From Actinacidiphila alni (GTDB lineage Bacteria > Actinomycetota > Actinomycetes > Streptomycetales > Streptomycetaceae), in the NCBI RefSeq assembly GCF_900112845.1, contig NZ_FONG01000015.1:62001-126000 (forward strand): a stretch of DNA of 64,000 nt, written 5' to 3'. The translations under genes and the position numbers were made by a program. Below are positions 24,884-32,563 of the stretch, one piece after another. The stretch's first letter is position 1; the number at the start of each line of letters is the position of its first letter. The notes beneath the pieces are model-generated. The model worked only from the letters and a program-made list of their open reading frames with translations, was not told the origin of the DNA and did not search any database.

Positions 24884-25612
24884 TCAACCGTGGAGGAGAA
24901 GGCCGGCGAGAGCGGCCACAAGCATGAACGGGCCGAACGGCAGTGCCGTCTTGCGGGTGCCGCGCCGGGTGGCGATGAGGCCGAGGCCGACGAGAGCGCC
25001 GAGGGCGAAGCCGAGGAAGGTGCCGGTGAAGACGGTGGGCCAGCCGTACCAGCCGAGGGCGAGCCCGAGGGTGGGGGCGAGTTTGACGTCGCCGAAGCCC
25101 ATGCCGGCCGGGTTGATCAGGAAGAGCAGCAGGTAGACGAAGCCGACGGCGACGGCGGCCAGCAGCGCCCGTATCCAGGAACCGTCGTGGGCGGGAAGAA
25201 GAGCGGCGAGCCCGAGCAGCGCGGCGGTGCCGCCGAGCGCGGGCAGCGTGAGGACGTCGGGCAGCCGGAAGACGGTGAGGTCGACCCGGCCGAGGACCAG
25301 ACCGACAGGAACGAGCAGCAGCCAGACGACGAGTTCGGGGTGCGCGCCGACCCTGGCCGCGAGCGCCGCGCAGGCGAGCGCGGACCCGGCGGCAACGGCC
25401 GTACCCGCGGCGCGCACCGGCGGGCCGCCGCACTCCCGGCAGCGGGTGGGCCCGAGCCAGCCGCGTACGCCCGCGGGCCACGGATGCCCCCGCGGGCATT
25501 GCGCCGCCCACGGTTCGCCCGACGGGACGGCCAGCCGGTGGGCGGCGCGCGGCAGCAGCAGACCGCTCACGATTCCCCACACGGCGGCGGCCACGATCAG
25601 ATAGACATGCAC
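24884..25612 (-). CDS. Prepilin peptidase, A24 family (TadV/CpaA-like)
   Basis: 242 residues from GTG 25612. Six or more membrane segments. The aspartyl protease motifs are present: Asp111/Asp119 in GRVDLTVFRLPDV and Asp175 in the hallmark GMGFGDVKLAP. A cytoplasmic loop holds three Cys and His (Cys39, His43, Cys58, Cys61) resembling the zinc loop of bifunctional peptidases, but the N-methylase region is reduced. It should cleave the Flp pilin and TadE/TadG-like prepilins of the Tad locus 1 kb away and is probably the dedicated enzyme. It is divergent from the DUF192 gene, 48 bp apart. Confidence 0.88.
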   Translation of the reverse strand: MHVYLIVAAAVWGIVSGLLLPRAAHRLAVPSGEPWAAQCPRGHPWPAGVRGWLGPTRCRECGGPPVRAAGTAVAAGSALACAALAARVGAHPELVVWLLLVPVGLVLGRVDLTVFRLPDVLTLPALGGTAALLGLAALLPAHDGSWIRALLAAVAVGFVYLLLFLINPAGMGFGDVKLAPTLGLALGWYGWPTVFTGTFLGFALGALVGLGLIATRRGTRKTALPFGPFMLVAALAGLLLHG

Positions 25613-25660
25613 CGGGCGACCGTACACGGCCGCCTCACCGACGATCCCGGGGAGCCGACC

Positions 25661-26044
25661 GTGCGCCGACGCTGGCGGGACGCCGACGGAACGCTGCGCG
25701 CGCCCGCCGCCGAGGTGCCACTGCGGGTCGCCGCCTCCTACCGTGCCCGCACCCGCGGCCTGCTCGGCCGCGATGGCATCGAGGGCGCCCTGCTGCTGAC
25801 CCCGGCGTCGAGCGTCCACACCGTACGGATGCGGTTCGCGATCGACGTGGCCTATCTGGACCGCAAGCTGCGCGTCCTCGCCGTCCGTACGATGCCGCCC
25901 GGCCGGATCGGCCGCCCCCGGCTGCGCGCCCGGCACGTCCTGGAGGCGGAGGCCGGCGCGCTGGCGGCGTGGGGCGTGCGCAAGGGCGTACGGCTGGAGG
26001 CCGAGGTCGGGGTCGGGGTCGGGGTCGGGGTCGACACGGCCTAG
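25661..26044 (+). CDS. DUF192 domain-containing protein
   Basis: 127 residues, GTG 25661 after GGGGAG. The frame is open far upstream, but only from here does it read as DUF192: AASYRARTRGLLGRDGIEGALLLTP, SVHTVRMRFAIDVAYLDRKLRVLAVRTM, and the C-terminal HVLEAEAGALAAWGVRKGVRLE. The family is a small beta-barrel of unknown function, often near pilus or secretion genes in actinobacteria. The C-terminus ends in a (Val-Gly) run made by a GGTCGG-type microsatellite. Its TAG stop overlaps that of the convergent lipoprotein gene as CTAG (26041-26044). Confidence 0.82.
   Translation: MRRRWRDADGTLRAPAAEVPLRVAASYRARTRGLLGRDGIEGALLLTPASSVHTVRMRFAIDVAYLDRKLRVLAVRTMPPGRIGRPRLRARHVLEAEAGALAAWGVRKGVRLEAEVGVGVGVGVDTA
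26005..26034 (+). repeat. GGTCGG hexanucleotide microsatellite
   Basis: Four to five in-frame copies of GGTCGG at the 3' end of the DUF192 gene encode alternating Val-Gly. Because the unit is a multiple of three, copy changes lengthen the tail without frameshift. Confidence 0.7.
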
Positions 26045-26589
26045 CGGTCGGGGTGTTCGGCGAATTCGATGCTGTTGACGATCTCGCGCTGGACGAGTCC
26101 GTCGGTGGCGCCGTCCACCGTCCAGACGCGTACGGTCACCGGCCGCCCGGCGACGTCCGTGAGCCGCACCTCGGTGCGGGAGGCGCGGCGGCCGTCGGGC
26201 GCGGCCTGGACGTAGCTGAGCACCTCGCCCCGGTGGCCGTCGAAGACCAGCCACTCCTTGCGGGCGGTGGCGAGGGCGGCCGCGGCCGCCTTGTCAGGGC
26301 CCGGGGCCGCGCCGGGGCTGCCGGGCGCCGCCGTCTCCCCCGCCGCGCTCACGGTGACCTCGCCGTCCGTACGGCCGCCCGCGCCGCGCAGCACCGCGCC
26401 GGTCGGCGTCGCCCGCCACGTCTTGGGAACGGCGACCGCCAGCGGGTCCGTCCGCAGATAGCGCCAGCCGTCCGGCGCGCCGGCGCCGACCGAGCAGCCG
26501 GAGAGGGTGCCGAGGGCACCGAGGAGTACGGCCAGGGCGGCGAGGGCCGGCACCCCGGCGGCATACCTTTTCCCCGTTTTGTTCCGCAT
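26041..26589 (-). CDS. Secreted lipoprotein of unknown function
   Basis: 182 residues. Lipoprotein signal with lipobox LSGC (MRNKTGKRYAAGVPALAALAVLLGALGTLSGC), so it is anchored outside the membrane. The mature part has a beta-rich pattern (WRYLRTDPLAVAVPKTWRATPTG, GRPVTVRVWTVDG, QREIVNSIEF) seen in LpqN/MK35-like lipoproteins, but I cannot assign a family firmly. It lies after the OmpA gene's terminator, so it may be a separate unit at the edge of the Tad region. Its stop codon overlaps that of the convergent DUF192 gene. Confidence 0.75.
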   Translation of the reverse strand: MRNKTGKRYAAGVPALAALAVLLGALGTLSGCSVGAGAPDGWRYLRTDPLAVAVPKTWRATPTGAVLRGAGGRTDGEVTVSAAGETAAPGSPGAAPGPDKAAAAALATARKEWLVFDGHRGEVLSYVQAAPDGRRASRTEVRLTDVAGRPVTVRVWTVDGATDGLVQREIVNSIEFAEHPDR

Positions 26590-26620
26590 GCGGCAAATCT
26601 ACGGGACGGAAAACGAAAAA

Positions 26621-26658
26621 CGGGCCGGCTCGCAGGGGGGGGAGAGCGAACCGGCCCG
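26621..26658 (-). terminator. Rho-independent terminator after the OmpA-domain gene
   Basis: CGGGCCGGCTCGC (26621-26633) pairs with GCGAACCGGCCCG (26646-26658), 13 bp with one mismatch. On the minus strand it is followed by TTTTTCGTTTTCC. It marks the end of the flp-tadG-lipoprotein-ompA transcript. Confidence 0.75.
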
Positions 26659-26704
26659 AGGGGGGGAGTTACACCGTACCGCGTCCGAGCGACCGCTCAG
26701 CACG

Positions 26705-27364
26705 TTATGCGGCAGGTGGCGTGAAAGTGATCTCGACGCGGCGGTTCTGGCTGCGGCCACTTTCGGTGGAATTGTCCGCTATCGGGTAGTCCTCGCCGTA
26801 GCCGCGGACCTGAAATGTGTGGGCCGAGTCACCGGCCTTGTCCATTTCTCTTGCCAGGACTTTGTAAACGGCGTCGGCGCGTTGCTTCGAGAGAACCGTG
26901 CCGTGTTCCGAGCTGCCCAGATTGTCCGTGAAGCCGAACACCCGGATGGGGGACGTCACATGACGCGCGGTGATGTCGTTCGCGATCGCCTGGATCCGCG
27001 AGGTCGCCGTCGGCGACAGCACCGCGCTGTCCTTCTTGAACAGCACCTCCGACTGCAGCGCGTACGTCACCGTCGAGTTCGACGTCTCCTGCCGCTGTTC
27101 CGGCTGACTCGCCTTCGTCGACGACTCGTCGCTCACCGACACGATGTCCAGCACCTTCGGCGGCGCCAGCGTGGCGCCCTCGGGCAGCTTCAGATTCGGC
27201 GACGTCGGATCGACCTTCACCGGTGCCGTCGGTGTCGAATCCCCGGCCGACGGCGGCGGATTCGTATCCGCCACCGCCACCCCCGTCCCCCCGGCCACCG
27301 TCCCGGCGGCCACCACCAGCACGAGCACCACACTCGCGGACACGCCACTCCCACGCGGCTTCAT
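26705..27364 (-). CDS. Secreted OmpA-domain protein at the end of the Tad locus
   Basis: 219 residues with an N-terminal signal peptide (VSASVVLVLVVAAGTVAGGTGVAVA). Residues ~95-215 are an OmpA C-terminal peptidoglycan-binding domain: LFKKDSAVLSPTATSRIQAIANDI, RVFGFTDNLGSSEHGTVLSKQRADAVYKVL, and SGRSQNRRVEITF with the Arg/Asp that grip diaminopimelate. In a Gram-positive it should bind cell-wall peptidoglycan and could anchor or guide the pilus. It follows a lipoprotein gene by 6 bp and is the last gene before a terminator. Confidence 0.88.
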   Translation of the reverse strand: MKPRGSGVSASVVLVLVVAAGTVAGGTGVAVADTNPPPSAGDSTPTAPVKVDPTSPNLKLPEGATLAPPKVLDIVSVSDESSTKASQPEQRQETSNSTVTYALQSEVLFKKDSAVLSPTATSRIQAIANDITARHVTSPIRVFGFTDNLGSSEHGTVLSKQRADAVYKVLAREMDKAGDSAHTFQVRGYGEDYPIADNSTESGRSQNRRVEITFTPPAA

Positions 27365-27370
27365 CCGGGC

Positions 27371-27961
27371 TCACCCCTCCGAGATCGTGATTTTGGCGGG
27401 GGGCATGGTGGGGAGCTCGAAGTCCACTTGGGTGGTGGCGGCGGGTGGGGCGGGGAACTGGGCGAAGAAGGGGCGGGATTCCTTGGGTTGGATGCTCAGC
27501 AGTTTCATCGTGCACAGACACTTGCCGTCGGTGTCCCGCAGCACGTAATACCGCTTCTTGCCCGCCTCGTCGACCAGGACGGCGCCGGCGACGGAGGCGC
27601 CGGAGGCAGACAGGGCGGTCTCGTTGCCGACCCAACTGTCGGCGTTGAAGATGTTCGTGCCGTTGTTGGTGACCACGCCCTGCACAGTGACGAACCCGCC
27701 GGAATCCCGTACGGCGGAGTTGATGGTGACCTCGATGTCCTTCTCACCCTTGATCTGGGCGAGCACCTGGGTGGGCGTCGCCGACGGGGTGTCCCCGCCG
27801 TCCGCACCCGCCCCGGAGGTCTTCGACGCGGTCGCGGACGCCGACGGTTTGTCACCGCCCTTGTTCCCGCCGCCTCCTCCCCCACCGCCGCAGCCGGTCA
27901 GCGTGATGGCGGCGCTGGCTGCGAGCGCCACCGCAATCGTCGCCCTGCGCCCGTATCGCAT
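27371..27961 (-). CDS. Tad-locus lipoprotein
   Basis: 196 residues from ATG 27961 (MRYGRRATIAVAL); an in-frame ATG at 27979 adds six residues. The lipobox LTGC is followed by a poly-Gly run and a Ser/Thr/Ala linker, typical of lipoproteins that reach across the wall. The globular part (~75-195) is a beta-sandwich-like region resembling DUF4352/immunoglobulin-like lipoproteins (IEVTINSAVRDSGGFVTVQGVVTNNGTN, KKRYYVLRDTDGKCLC). The position between the TadG-like gene and the OmpA gene, 6 bp before the latter, suggests a surface part of the pilus system (inference). Confidence 0.8.
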   Translation of the reverse strand: MRYGRRATIAVALAASAAITLTGCGGGGGGGGNKGGDKPSASATASKTSGAGADGGDTPSATPTQVLAQIKGEKDIEVTINSAVRDSGGFVTVQGVVTNNGTNIFNADSWVGNETALSASGASVAGAVLVDEAGKKRYYVLRDTDGKCLCTMKLLSIQPKESRPFFAQFPAPPAATTQVDFELPTMPPAKITISEG

Positions 27962-27992
27962 CGTTCCCCGTTCCCTCATCGCTCGGCCGCCG

Positions 27993-28694
27993 TCACTTGC
28001 TCAAATGGACGGAGTAGAAAGTCGACAGGTCCAGCACGAAACCGCTTGCCGTCGGATCGATCGTCACGTCACCGCCGTGGCAGGCGAAGGTGACGGGGCT
28101 GGCATGCTGCGTGCCGCCACTGTCGCCACCGCCATTGGCATTACCACCGTTGGCGTCCCCGCCGTTGGCGCCTCCGTCGGCGGCTCCGCCGCTGCCGCTA
28201 GTGCCTCCACCGGCGCCACCCGTGGCACCGGTACCGCCGGCGTCGCCGGTACCGCCCGCGTCGCCGTTGTCGTCGCTCAGCGTGCAGCGCGGCTCGATCA
28301 CGGCCGTCGCGGTCGCGTGGGCCTTCTTGTTCTCGGTGCCGTCGACAACCGACTTTCCGACCGTGCCGAGCGACGTGACCGAAACGGTGTATCCGGGCGG
28401 TCCGGCGACCTGGCTGCAACCGCCGCCGTCGACCTGCGCACCGTTGTCGGCCGCGTATTCGGCTGCCGCGGCGCACGCCTCCGCCTGGTGTGTCCCGCCG
28501 TCCCCGAGGAGATCGGCGAGCCTGCCGAGGTCGCCCGAGGTCAGCGCGGCCAGGAAGTCGTCCCGCAGCGCGTCCCGGTCCGCGCGGACGGCCGCGAGTG
28601 CCGCCGCGTCGGCGGCGGTCTGCGAATTGTTGCGGACGACCGCCGCCTGACCGACGGCGAAGAACGCGAACGCCAAGAAGAAGAGGGCCGCCAT
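27993..28694 (-). CDS. TadG-like pilus assembly protein
   Basis: At least 233 residues. Similarity to TadE/TadG-type proteins begins upstream of the first canonical start: GDDRGQTIGIYIVAMAALFFLAFAFFAVGQAAVVRNNSQTAADAAALAA is the family's N-terminal prepilin-like helix, but no ATG, GTG, TTG or CTG lies in frame before ATG 28694, which falls inside that helix. The true start may be non-canonical near 28745, or expression may depend on the overlapping flp gene. Two Cys and a Gly/Asp/Asn-rich linker (GGANGGDANGGNANGGG) precede a C-terminal beta region. A minor pilin or membrane-anchored assembly factor is expected. Confidence 0.75.
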   Translation of the reverse strand: MAALFFLAFAFFAVGQAAVVRNNSQTAADAAALAAVRADRDALRDDFLAALTSGDLGRLADLLGDGGTHQAEACAAAAEYAADNGAQVDGGGCSQVAGPPGYTVSVTSLGTVGKSVVDGTENKKAHATATAVIEPRCTLSDDNGDAGGTGDAGGTGATGGAGGGTSGSGGAADGGANGGDANGGNANGGGDSGGTQHASPVTFACHGGDVTIDPTASGFVLDLSTFYSVHLSK

Positions 28695-28744
28695 CGCGAC
28701 GATGTAGATGCCAATGGTCTGGCCCCGGTCGTCGCCGAGCCCTG

Positions 28745-29002
28745 CTACTTGCCGTTGCCACCGATGATCTTGTCGATCATCGAGTTGATTCCGTCCTTCA
28801 CCTTCGTGCCGATATCCGTCGTCCCCGCCAGCACCCCGATGATCACGGCGATCACCACCGCTATGCCCAGGTATTCGAATGACGTCTGGCCGCGGTCGGT
28901 GCGGGTCGAGGTGCGGGTGGCGAGGGTGGTCGCCAGACGGTCGGTGTGGTCGCGCAGCCAGATTTCGGCGGTTGTGTAGCGCCGGACCAGCCATCGGTTC
29001 AT
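28745..29002 (-). CDS. Flp-type pilin, TadE-like N-terminal helix
   Basis: 85 residues from ATG 29002 (ATG 29017 also possible). A basic leader of ~40 residues ends at TRTDRGQTSFEYLGIAVVIAVIIGVLAG, the class IVb prepilin pattern: Gly-Gln/Thr cleavage area, Glu at +5 and one hydrophobic helix. A short polar tail follows (TKVKDGINSMIDKIIGGNGK). It is the likely major pilin of the Tad system. It is the first gene after a 297-bp regulatory gap, so it may be made in excess over the assembly machinery. Confidence 0.85.
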   Translation of the reverse strand: MNRWLVRRYTTAEIWLRDHTDRLATTLATRTSTRTDRGQTSFEYLGIAVVIAVIIGVLAGTTDIGTKVKDGINSMIDKIIGGNGK

Positions 29003-29299
29003 GATCGTTCGCCCCATCCTTTGTCACCTGACGCATACGTGCGACGCCCGCGTACAACCCGTCGGGGTTGGTGTTGTGCACGGCGCACCGCCTCTCGCTG
29101 GTCGTGTGGTCGTCCGCAGCGGATCGGTTCTGATTGCAGGTGCAAATATGGTTGCGAATGCAAAGGTACACCCGAACCTCGGGCATCCGCAGCCCGTTGT
29201 GCGCCAATTGGCGCTTCCAGCATGCCGGTTGATCACACTGTGTGGCCAGCGGATCACAGTATTGGCCATGGAGTCCAGCCCGCGCCGCACCGTCATGCC
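29003..29299. promoter_or_regulatory. Regulatory gap in the Tad locus with tandem dyads
   Basis: 297 bp without a gene, less GC-rich than its surroundings. It holds two TTGC-N4-GCAA dyads (29134-29145 and 29152-29163, centres 18 bp apart), a perfect 14-bp palindrome GCGCCAATTGGCGC (29201-29214), and direct GATCACA repeats 21 bp apart (29231-29237, 29252-29258). This is the natural promoter region for the leftward flp operon. Confidence 0.55.
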
Positions 29300-30202
29300 T
29301 CACCCCCCGCCGCCGAAGACGTCGCCGAACTGGATCTGGGAGCCGATCACGGTGCCGGTGATCAGCAGGATCATGGTCGCCGGGACGAGGAGGGTGGTGA
29401 TGACGCCGGTCGCGCGCGGGACCATGCGGGCGGCGCGGCGGCGGGCGTTCTGGGCCTCGGTGCGGCGCATGTCGGTGGCGATCTGGAGGAGGGTGCGGGC
29501 GATCGGGGCGCCGAGTTCCTCGCCCTGCTGGAGGGCGGTGACGAACTGGCCGACCTGGTCGCTGCGGTTGCGCCTGCGGAGCTGGTCGAAGGCGTCGCGG
29601 CGGCTGACGCCGACGTCCATCTGGCGCAGCGCGACCCGGATCTCGTCCGACCAGGGGCCGGTGTAGACGGCGTTGACCCGCTCCAGGGCCTGGCGGAAGC
29701 CGAGGCCGGCGCTGACGACGACGGCGAGGACGTCGAGGAAGTCGGGCAGGGTGCGCTCGATGTCCTCGCGGCGGCGGCGTACGGCCAGCCAGATGCCGAG
29801 GTCGGCCCACCACCAGCCGTACGCGGCCAGCAGCAGCGCCAGGAACCAGTGGCCCTGGACGAGCAGCAGGAGGGCGGCGAAGCCGCCGAGGCCGCCGTAG
29901 ACGGCGCGGCGGGCGGCGTAGCGCTCGACGGTGAGGCCGTGCGGGTGGCCGGCGTGGTCGATCCGGGCGCGCATCTTCGCGATCCGGGCCGGGCCCATCA
30001 TCCGCATGACCATGGGCGCCCAGCGGATGCCGAGCCGGTCGATGGCGTTGCCGGTGCGGGTGGTACGCGTGCGGCCGACCTCCAGGGCGAGGGCCAGGTC
30101 GTCGGGGAGCTTGACGTCGGCCCGCAGCAGCCCGACGGCGTGCACGACACCGACGACGCACGCGGCGACGGCCAGCGCGAGGCCGAATCCGATCAGGATC
30201 AT
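29300..30202 (-). CDS. tadC: TadC: type II secretion F-domain inner-membrane protein
   Basis: 300 residues. N-terminal helix (MILIGFGLALAVAACVVGVVHAVG), a central pair (YGGLGGFAALLLLVQGHWFLALLLAAYG), the T2SF domain (IERTLPDFLDVLAVVVSAGLGFRQALERV...QFVTALQQGEELGAPIARTLLQIATDMR), and a final helix (VITTLLVPATMILLITGTVIG). With TadB it forms the membrane platform beneath the pilus that is driven by TadA. It lies 37 bp after tadB and is the last gene before the regulatory gap. Confidence 0.9.
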   Translation of the reverse strand: MILIGFGLALAVAACVVGVVHAVGLLRADVKLPDDLALALEVGRTRTTRTGNAIDRLGIRWAPMVMRMMGPARIAKMRARIDHAGHPHGLTVERYAARRAVYGGLGGFAALLLLVQGHWFLALLLAAYGWWWADLGIWLAVRRRREDIERTLPDFLDVLAVVVSAGLGFRQALERVNAVYTGPWSDEIRVALRQMDVGVSRRDAFDQLRRRNRSDQVGQFVTALQQGEELGAPIARTLLQIATDMRRTEAQNARRRAARMVPRATGVITTLLVPATMILLITGTVIGSQIQFGDVFGGGG

Positions 30203-30239
30203 CGCGAAGTCCCCCGTTCCGGAGTGGAGTTCGGGGCGC

Positions 30240-31229
30240 TCATACGTCGATCCTCGACATCCGGCGGATCAGCACGAAGCCGATCACGTACAGGGCCAGC
30301 GAGATCAGGACGCAGATCCGGCCGACGGTGGAGCCGGTCATGGCGCTCAGCGAGCCGGGCATGATCCGGTTGAGCAGCAGCAGGGAGCCGATGCCGATCA
30401 CCGGGACCGCGTAGGCGGTGACGGTGACCTGGGACATCTGCGTGCGGATCTCGCGCCGGGTCTCCTTGCGCTCCTCCAGGGTGACGGTGAGATTGCGCAG
30501 CGACTCCACGACGGAGCCTCCCGCCCGGCTGGACAGCACCAGGGTGGAGACCAGGACGATCAACTCCCGGCTGGGCAGGCGTTGTTGCAGCTCGGCGAGG
30601 GCGTCCTCGATGGAGTGGCCGACGGCCATCGCGTCGGCGACCTTGCGCAGTTCCTCGCCGGCGGGCGCGTCCAGTTCTTCGGCGGCCATCGACACGGCGG
30701 TGCGCAGGGCGAGGCCGGCCTGGGTGGCGTTGGCCAGGACGCGGGCGAGGTCGGGGAGTTGGGCGATGAAGCGCTCGGTACGGATCCGGCGGCGCCACTC
30801 CAGGAAGCTGTACGCGGTCCAGCCCGCGATCAGCGCCGCGATCGGCCCGAAGAACGGGGCGAGCAGCGAGGCGGCGAGGATCCACGCGACGGCGACCACC
30901 CCGGCGGCCGCGGCCACGAATTGACCTGGTGTCAGATTGGTGCCGGTGGCCGCGAGCCGGCCGGCCAGCTTCCCGCCCCAGGCGTACTGCCGTACCCGCC
31001 GGTCGAGTCCGGCGAAGGCGGCCCGCCGGGGCCCGCCGCCGCCGGAGTCCCCGGCGAGCCGGTCGACGAGGGCGGCGCGGTCGGCCTTGCCGCCGTGCCA
31101 GGCGTGCAGGCCCCAGACGCCGAGGGCCAGCGCCAGCACGCTGACGCCGAGCACCAGCAGCGGGTAGGGGCCGGAGGCGAAGCCGCTGCCGGCGGCGAGC
31201 GTCGTGTGCGACTCCGCGCGGGGCGACAT
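30240..31229 (-). CDS. tadB: TadB: type II secretion F-domain inner-membrane protein
   Basis: 329 residues, ATG 31229 overlapping the tadA stop (TGATG). One N-terminal helix, a helix pair near 105-145 (FVAAAAGVVAVAWILAASLLAPFFGPIAALIAGWTAY), the T2SF domain (FIAQLPDLARVLANATQAGLALRTAVSMAAEEL...LVLSSRAGGSVVESLRNL) and two C-terminal helices. Partner of TadC in the pilus platform. The start is firm because the longer open frame upstream lies antisense-like in tadA. Confidence 0.9.
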   Translation of the reverse strand: MSPRAESHTTLAAGSGFASGPYPLLVLGVSVLALALGVWGLHAWHGGKADRAALVDRLAGDSGGGGPRRAAFAGLDRRVRQYAWGGKLAGRLAATGTNLTPGQFVAAAAGVVAVAWILAASLLAPFFGPIAALIAGWTAYSFLEWRRRIRTERFIAQLPDLARVLANATQAGLALRTAVSMAAEELDAPAGEELRKVADAMAVGHSIEDALAELQQRLPSRELIVLVSTLVLSSRAGGSVVESLRNLTVTLEERKETRREIRTQMSQVTVTAYAVPVIGIGSLLLLNRIMPGSLSAMTGSTVGRICVLISLALYVIGFVLIRRMSRIDV

Positions 31230-32563
31230 CACTTGGCCTCCCTGCTGTCGAGTTCCAGTTCGCTGCCGCCGATACCGAAGGCGGCCGGTACGTGTTCGCC
31301 CGACAGATAGAGCCGTTCGGCGATCTCGCGCGGTACGGGCCGGTGTTCGTACCAGCCGCGCACGATGCGGTCGACGCCGAGGGGTTCTGCGCGGAAGCGG
31401 GTGGCGGAGGTGAGCCGGAAGACGTCGCGGCCGCGCGAGGAGAGCATGGCGATCTCGGCGATCCTGCGGGTGCCGTCGACATGGCGGTGCAGCTGCACGA
31501 TGACGTCGACCGCGCTGTTGATCTGGTCGCGCAGCGCCTCGAAGGGGATCTTGACCTCGCTCATCGAGGCGAGCGTCTGGAGCCGCAGCACCGCGTCCTC
31601 CGCGGAGTTGGCGTGCACGGTGGCCAGCGAGCCGTCGTGGCCCGTCGACATCGCCTGGAGCATGTCGAGGGTCTCGCCGCCGCGGACCTCGCCGACGATG
31701 ATGCGGTCGGGGCGCATCCGCAGCGAGTTGCGGACGAGGTCGCGGATGGTGATCCGGCCCTCGCCCTCGACGTTGGGCGGCCGGGATTCGAGCCGGATCA
31801 CATGCTCCTGCTGGAGCTGGAGTTCGGCGGCGTCCTCGACGGTGATGATCCGTTCGCCGTCCGGGATCAGCCCGGACAGCGAGTTGAGCAGCGTCGTCTT
31901 GCCGGAGCCGGTGCCGCCGCTGACGATGATGTTGCACTTGGCGCGGACGAAGGAGGAGAGCAGCAGCAGCATGTGCTCGTCGAGCGTGCCGAGGCCGATC
32001 AGTTCCTGGAGGGTGTACGCGCGCGGGAAGCGGCGGATGGTGAGGGTGGGGCCGGTCAGGGACAGCGGCGGGATGATGACGTTGACGCGTTCGCCGGACG
32101 GGAGGCGGGCGTCGACCATCGGATTGGACTCGTCCACACGGCGGTTGACGGTGGAGACGATGCGTTCGATGGTCTGGAGCAGTTGCTCGGCCGAGGAGAA
32201 GCGGGCGGCGACGGCCTCGACGCGGCCGCCGCGTTCGACGTAGATCTTGTCGGGGCCGTTGACCATGATCTCGGTGACGGTGGGGTCCTCCAGCAGCGGC
32301 TCCAGGATGCCGAGGCCGAGGGCCTCGTCGACCACCCGGCGGATCAGCGCCGCGCGTTCGGTGGTGGACAGCACCGGGCCTTCGCGGCTGATGATGTGGC
32401 CGAGGACGCGTTCCAGCCGGGCGCGGCGTTCGGCCGCGGCCAGGGAGGACATCTCGGCGAGGTCGATCTCCTGGAGCAGCTTCGCGCGGTAGACGGCCAC
32501 CAGGTGGCCCTCCTGCGTCTGCGGAGCGGCCTCTTCCACGGCGAGGCGGGCACGCAGGCTCAT
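31229..32563 (-). CDS. tadA: TadA/CpaF secretion ATPase
   Basis: 444 residues, ATG 32563 overlapping the tadE stop (ATGA). A cytoplasmic hexameric ATPase that powers pilin polymerisation. N-terminal domain ~60-190 (ILEPLLEDPTVTEIMVNGPDKIYVERGG, DARLPSGERVNVIIPPLSLTGPTLTIRRF), Walker A GGTGSGKTT at 216-224, Asp box TVEDAAELQL, Walker B DRIIVGEVRGGETLDMLQAMSTGHDGSLATVHANS with the His box. All key residues are intact and the length is normal. Confidence 0.95.
   Translation of the reverse strand: MSLRARLAVEEAAPQTQEGHLVAVYRAKLLQEIDLAEMSSLAAAERRARLERVLGHIISREGPVLSTTERAALIRRVVDEALGLGILEPLLEDPTVTEIMVNGPDKIYVERGGRVEAVAARFSSAEQLLQTIERIVSTVNRRVDESNPMVDARLPSGERVNVIIPPLSLTGPTLTIRRFPRAYTLQELIGLGTLDEHMLLLLSSFVRAKCNIIVSGGTGSGKTTLLNSLSGLIPDGERIITVEDAAELQLQQEHVIRLESRPPNVEGEGRITIRDLVRNSLRMRPDRIIVGEVRGGETLDMLQAMSTGHDGSLATVHANSAEDAVLRLQTLASMSEVKIPFEALRDQINSAVDVIVQLHRHVDGTRRIAEIAMLSSRGRDVFRLTSATRFRAEPLGVDRIVRGWYEHRPVPREIAERLYLSGEHVPAAFGIGGSELELDSREAK

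Noticed and set aside
28198..28761. Frame with GTG start at 28761 offset by one from the TadG-like gene
   Set aside because: The product is Arg-rich without the TadE/TadG helix; it is kept only as a hint in the start-codon finding.
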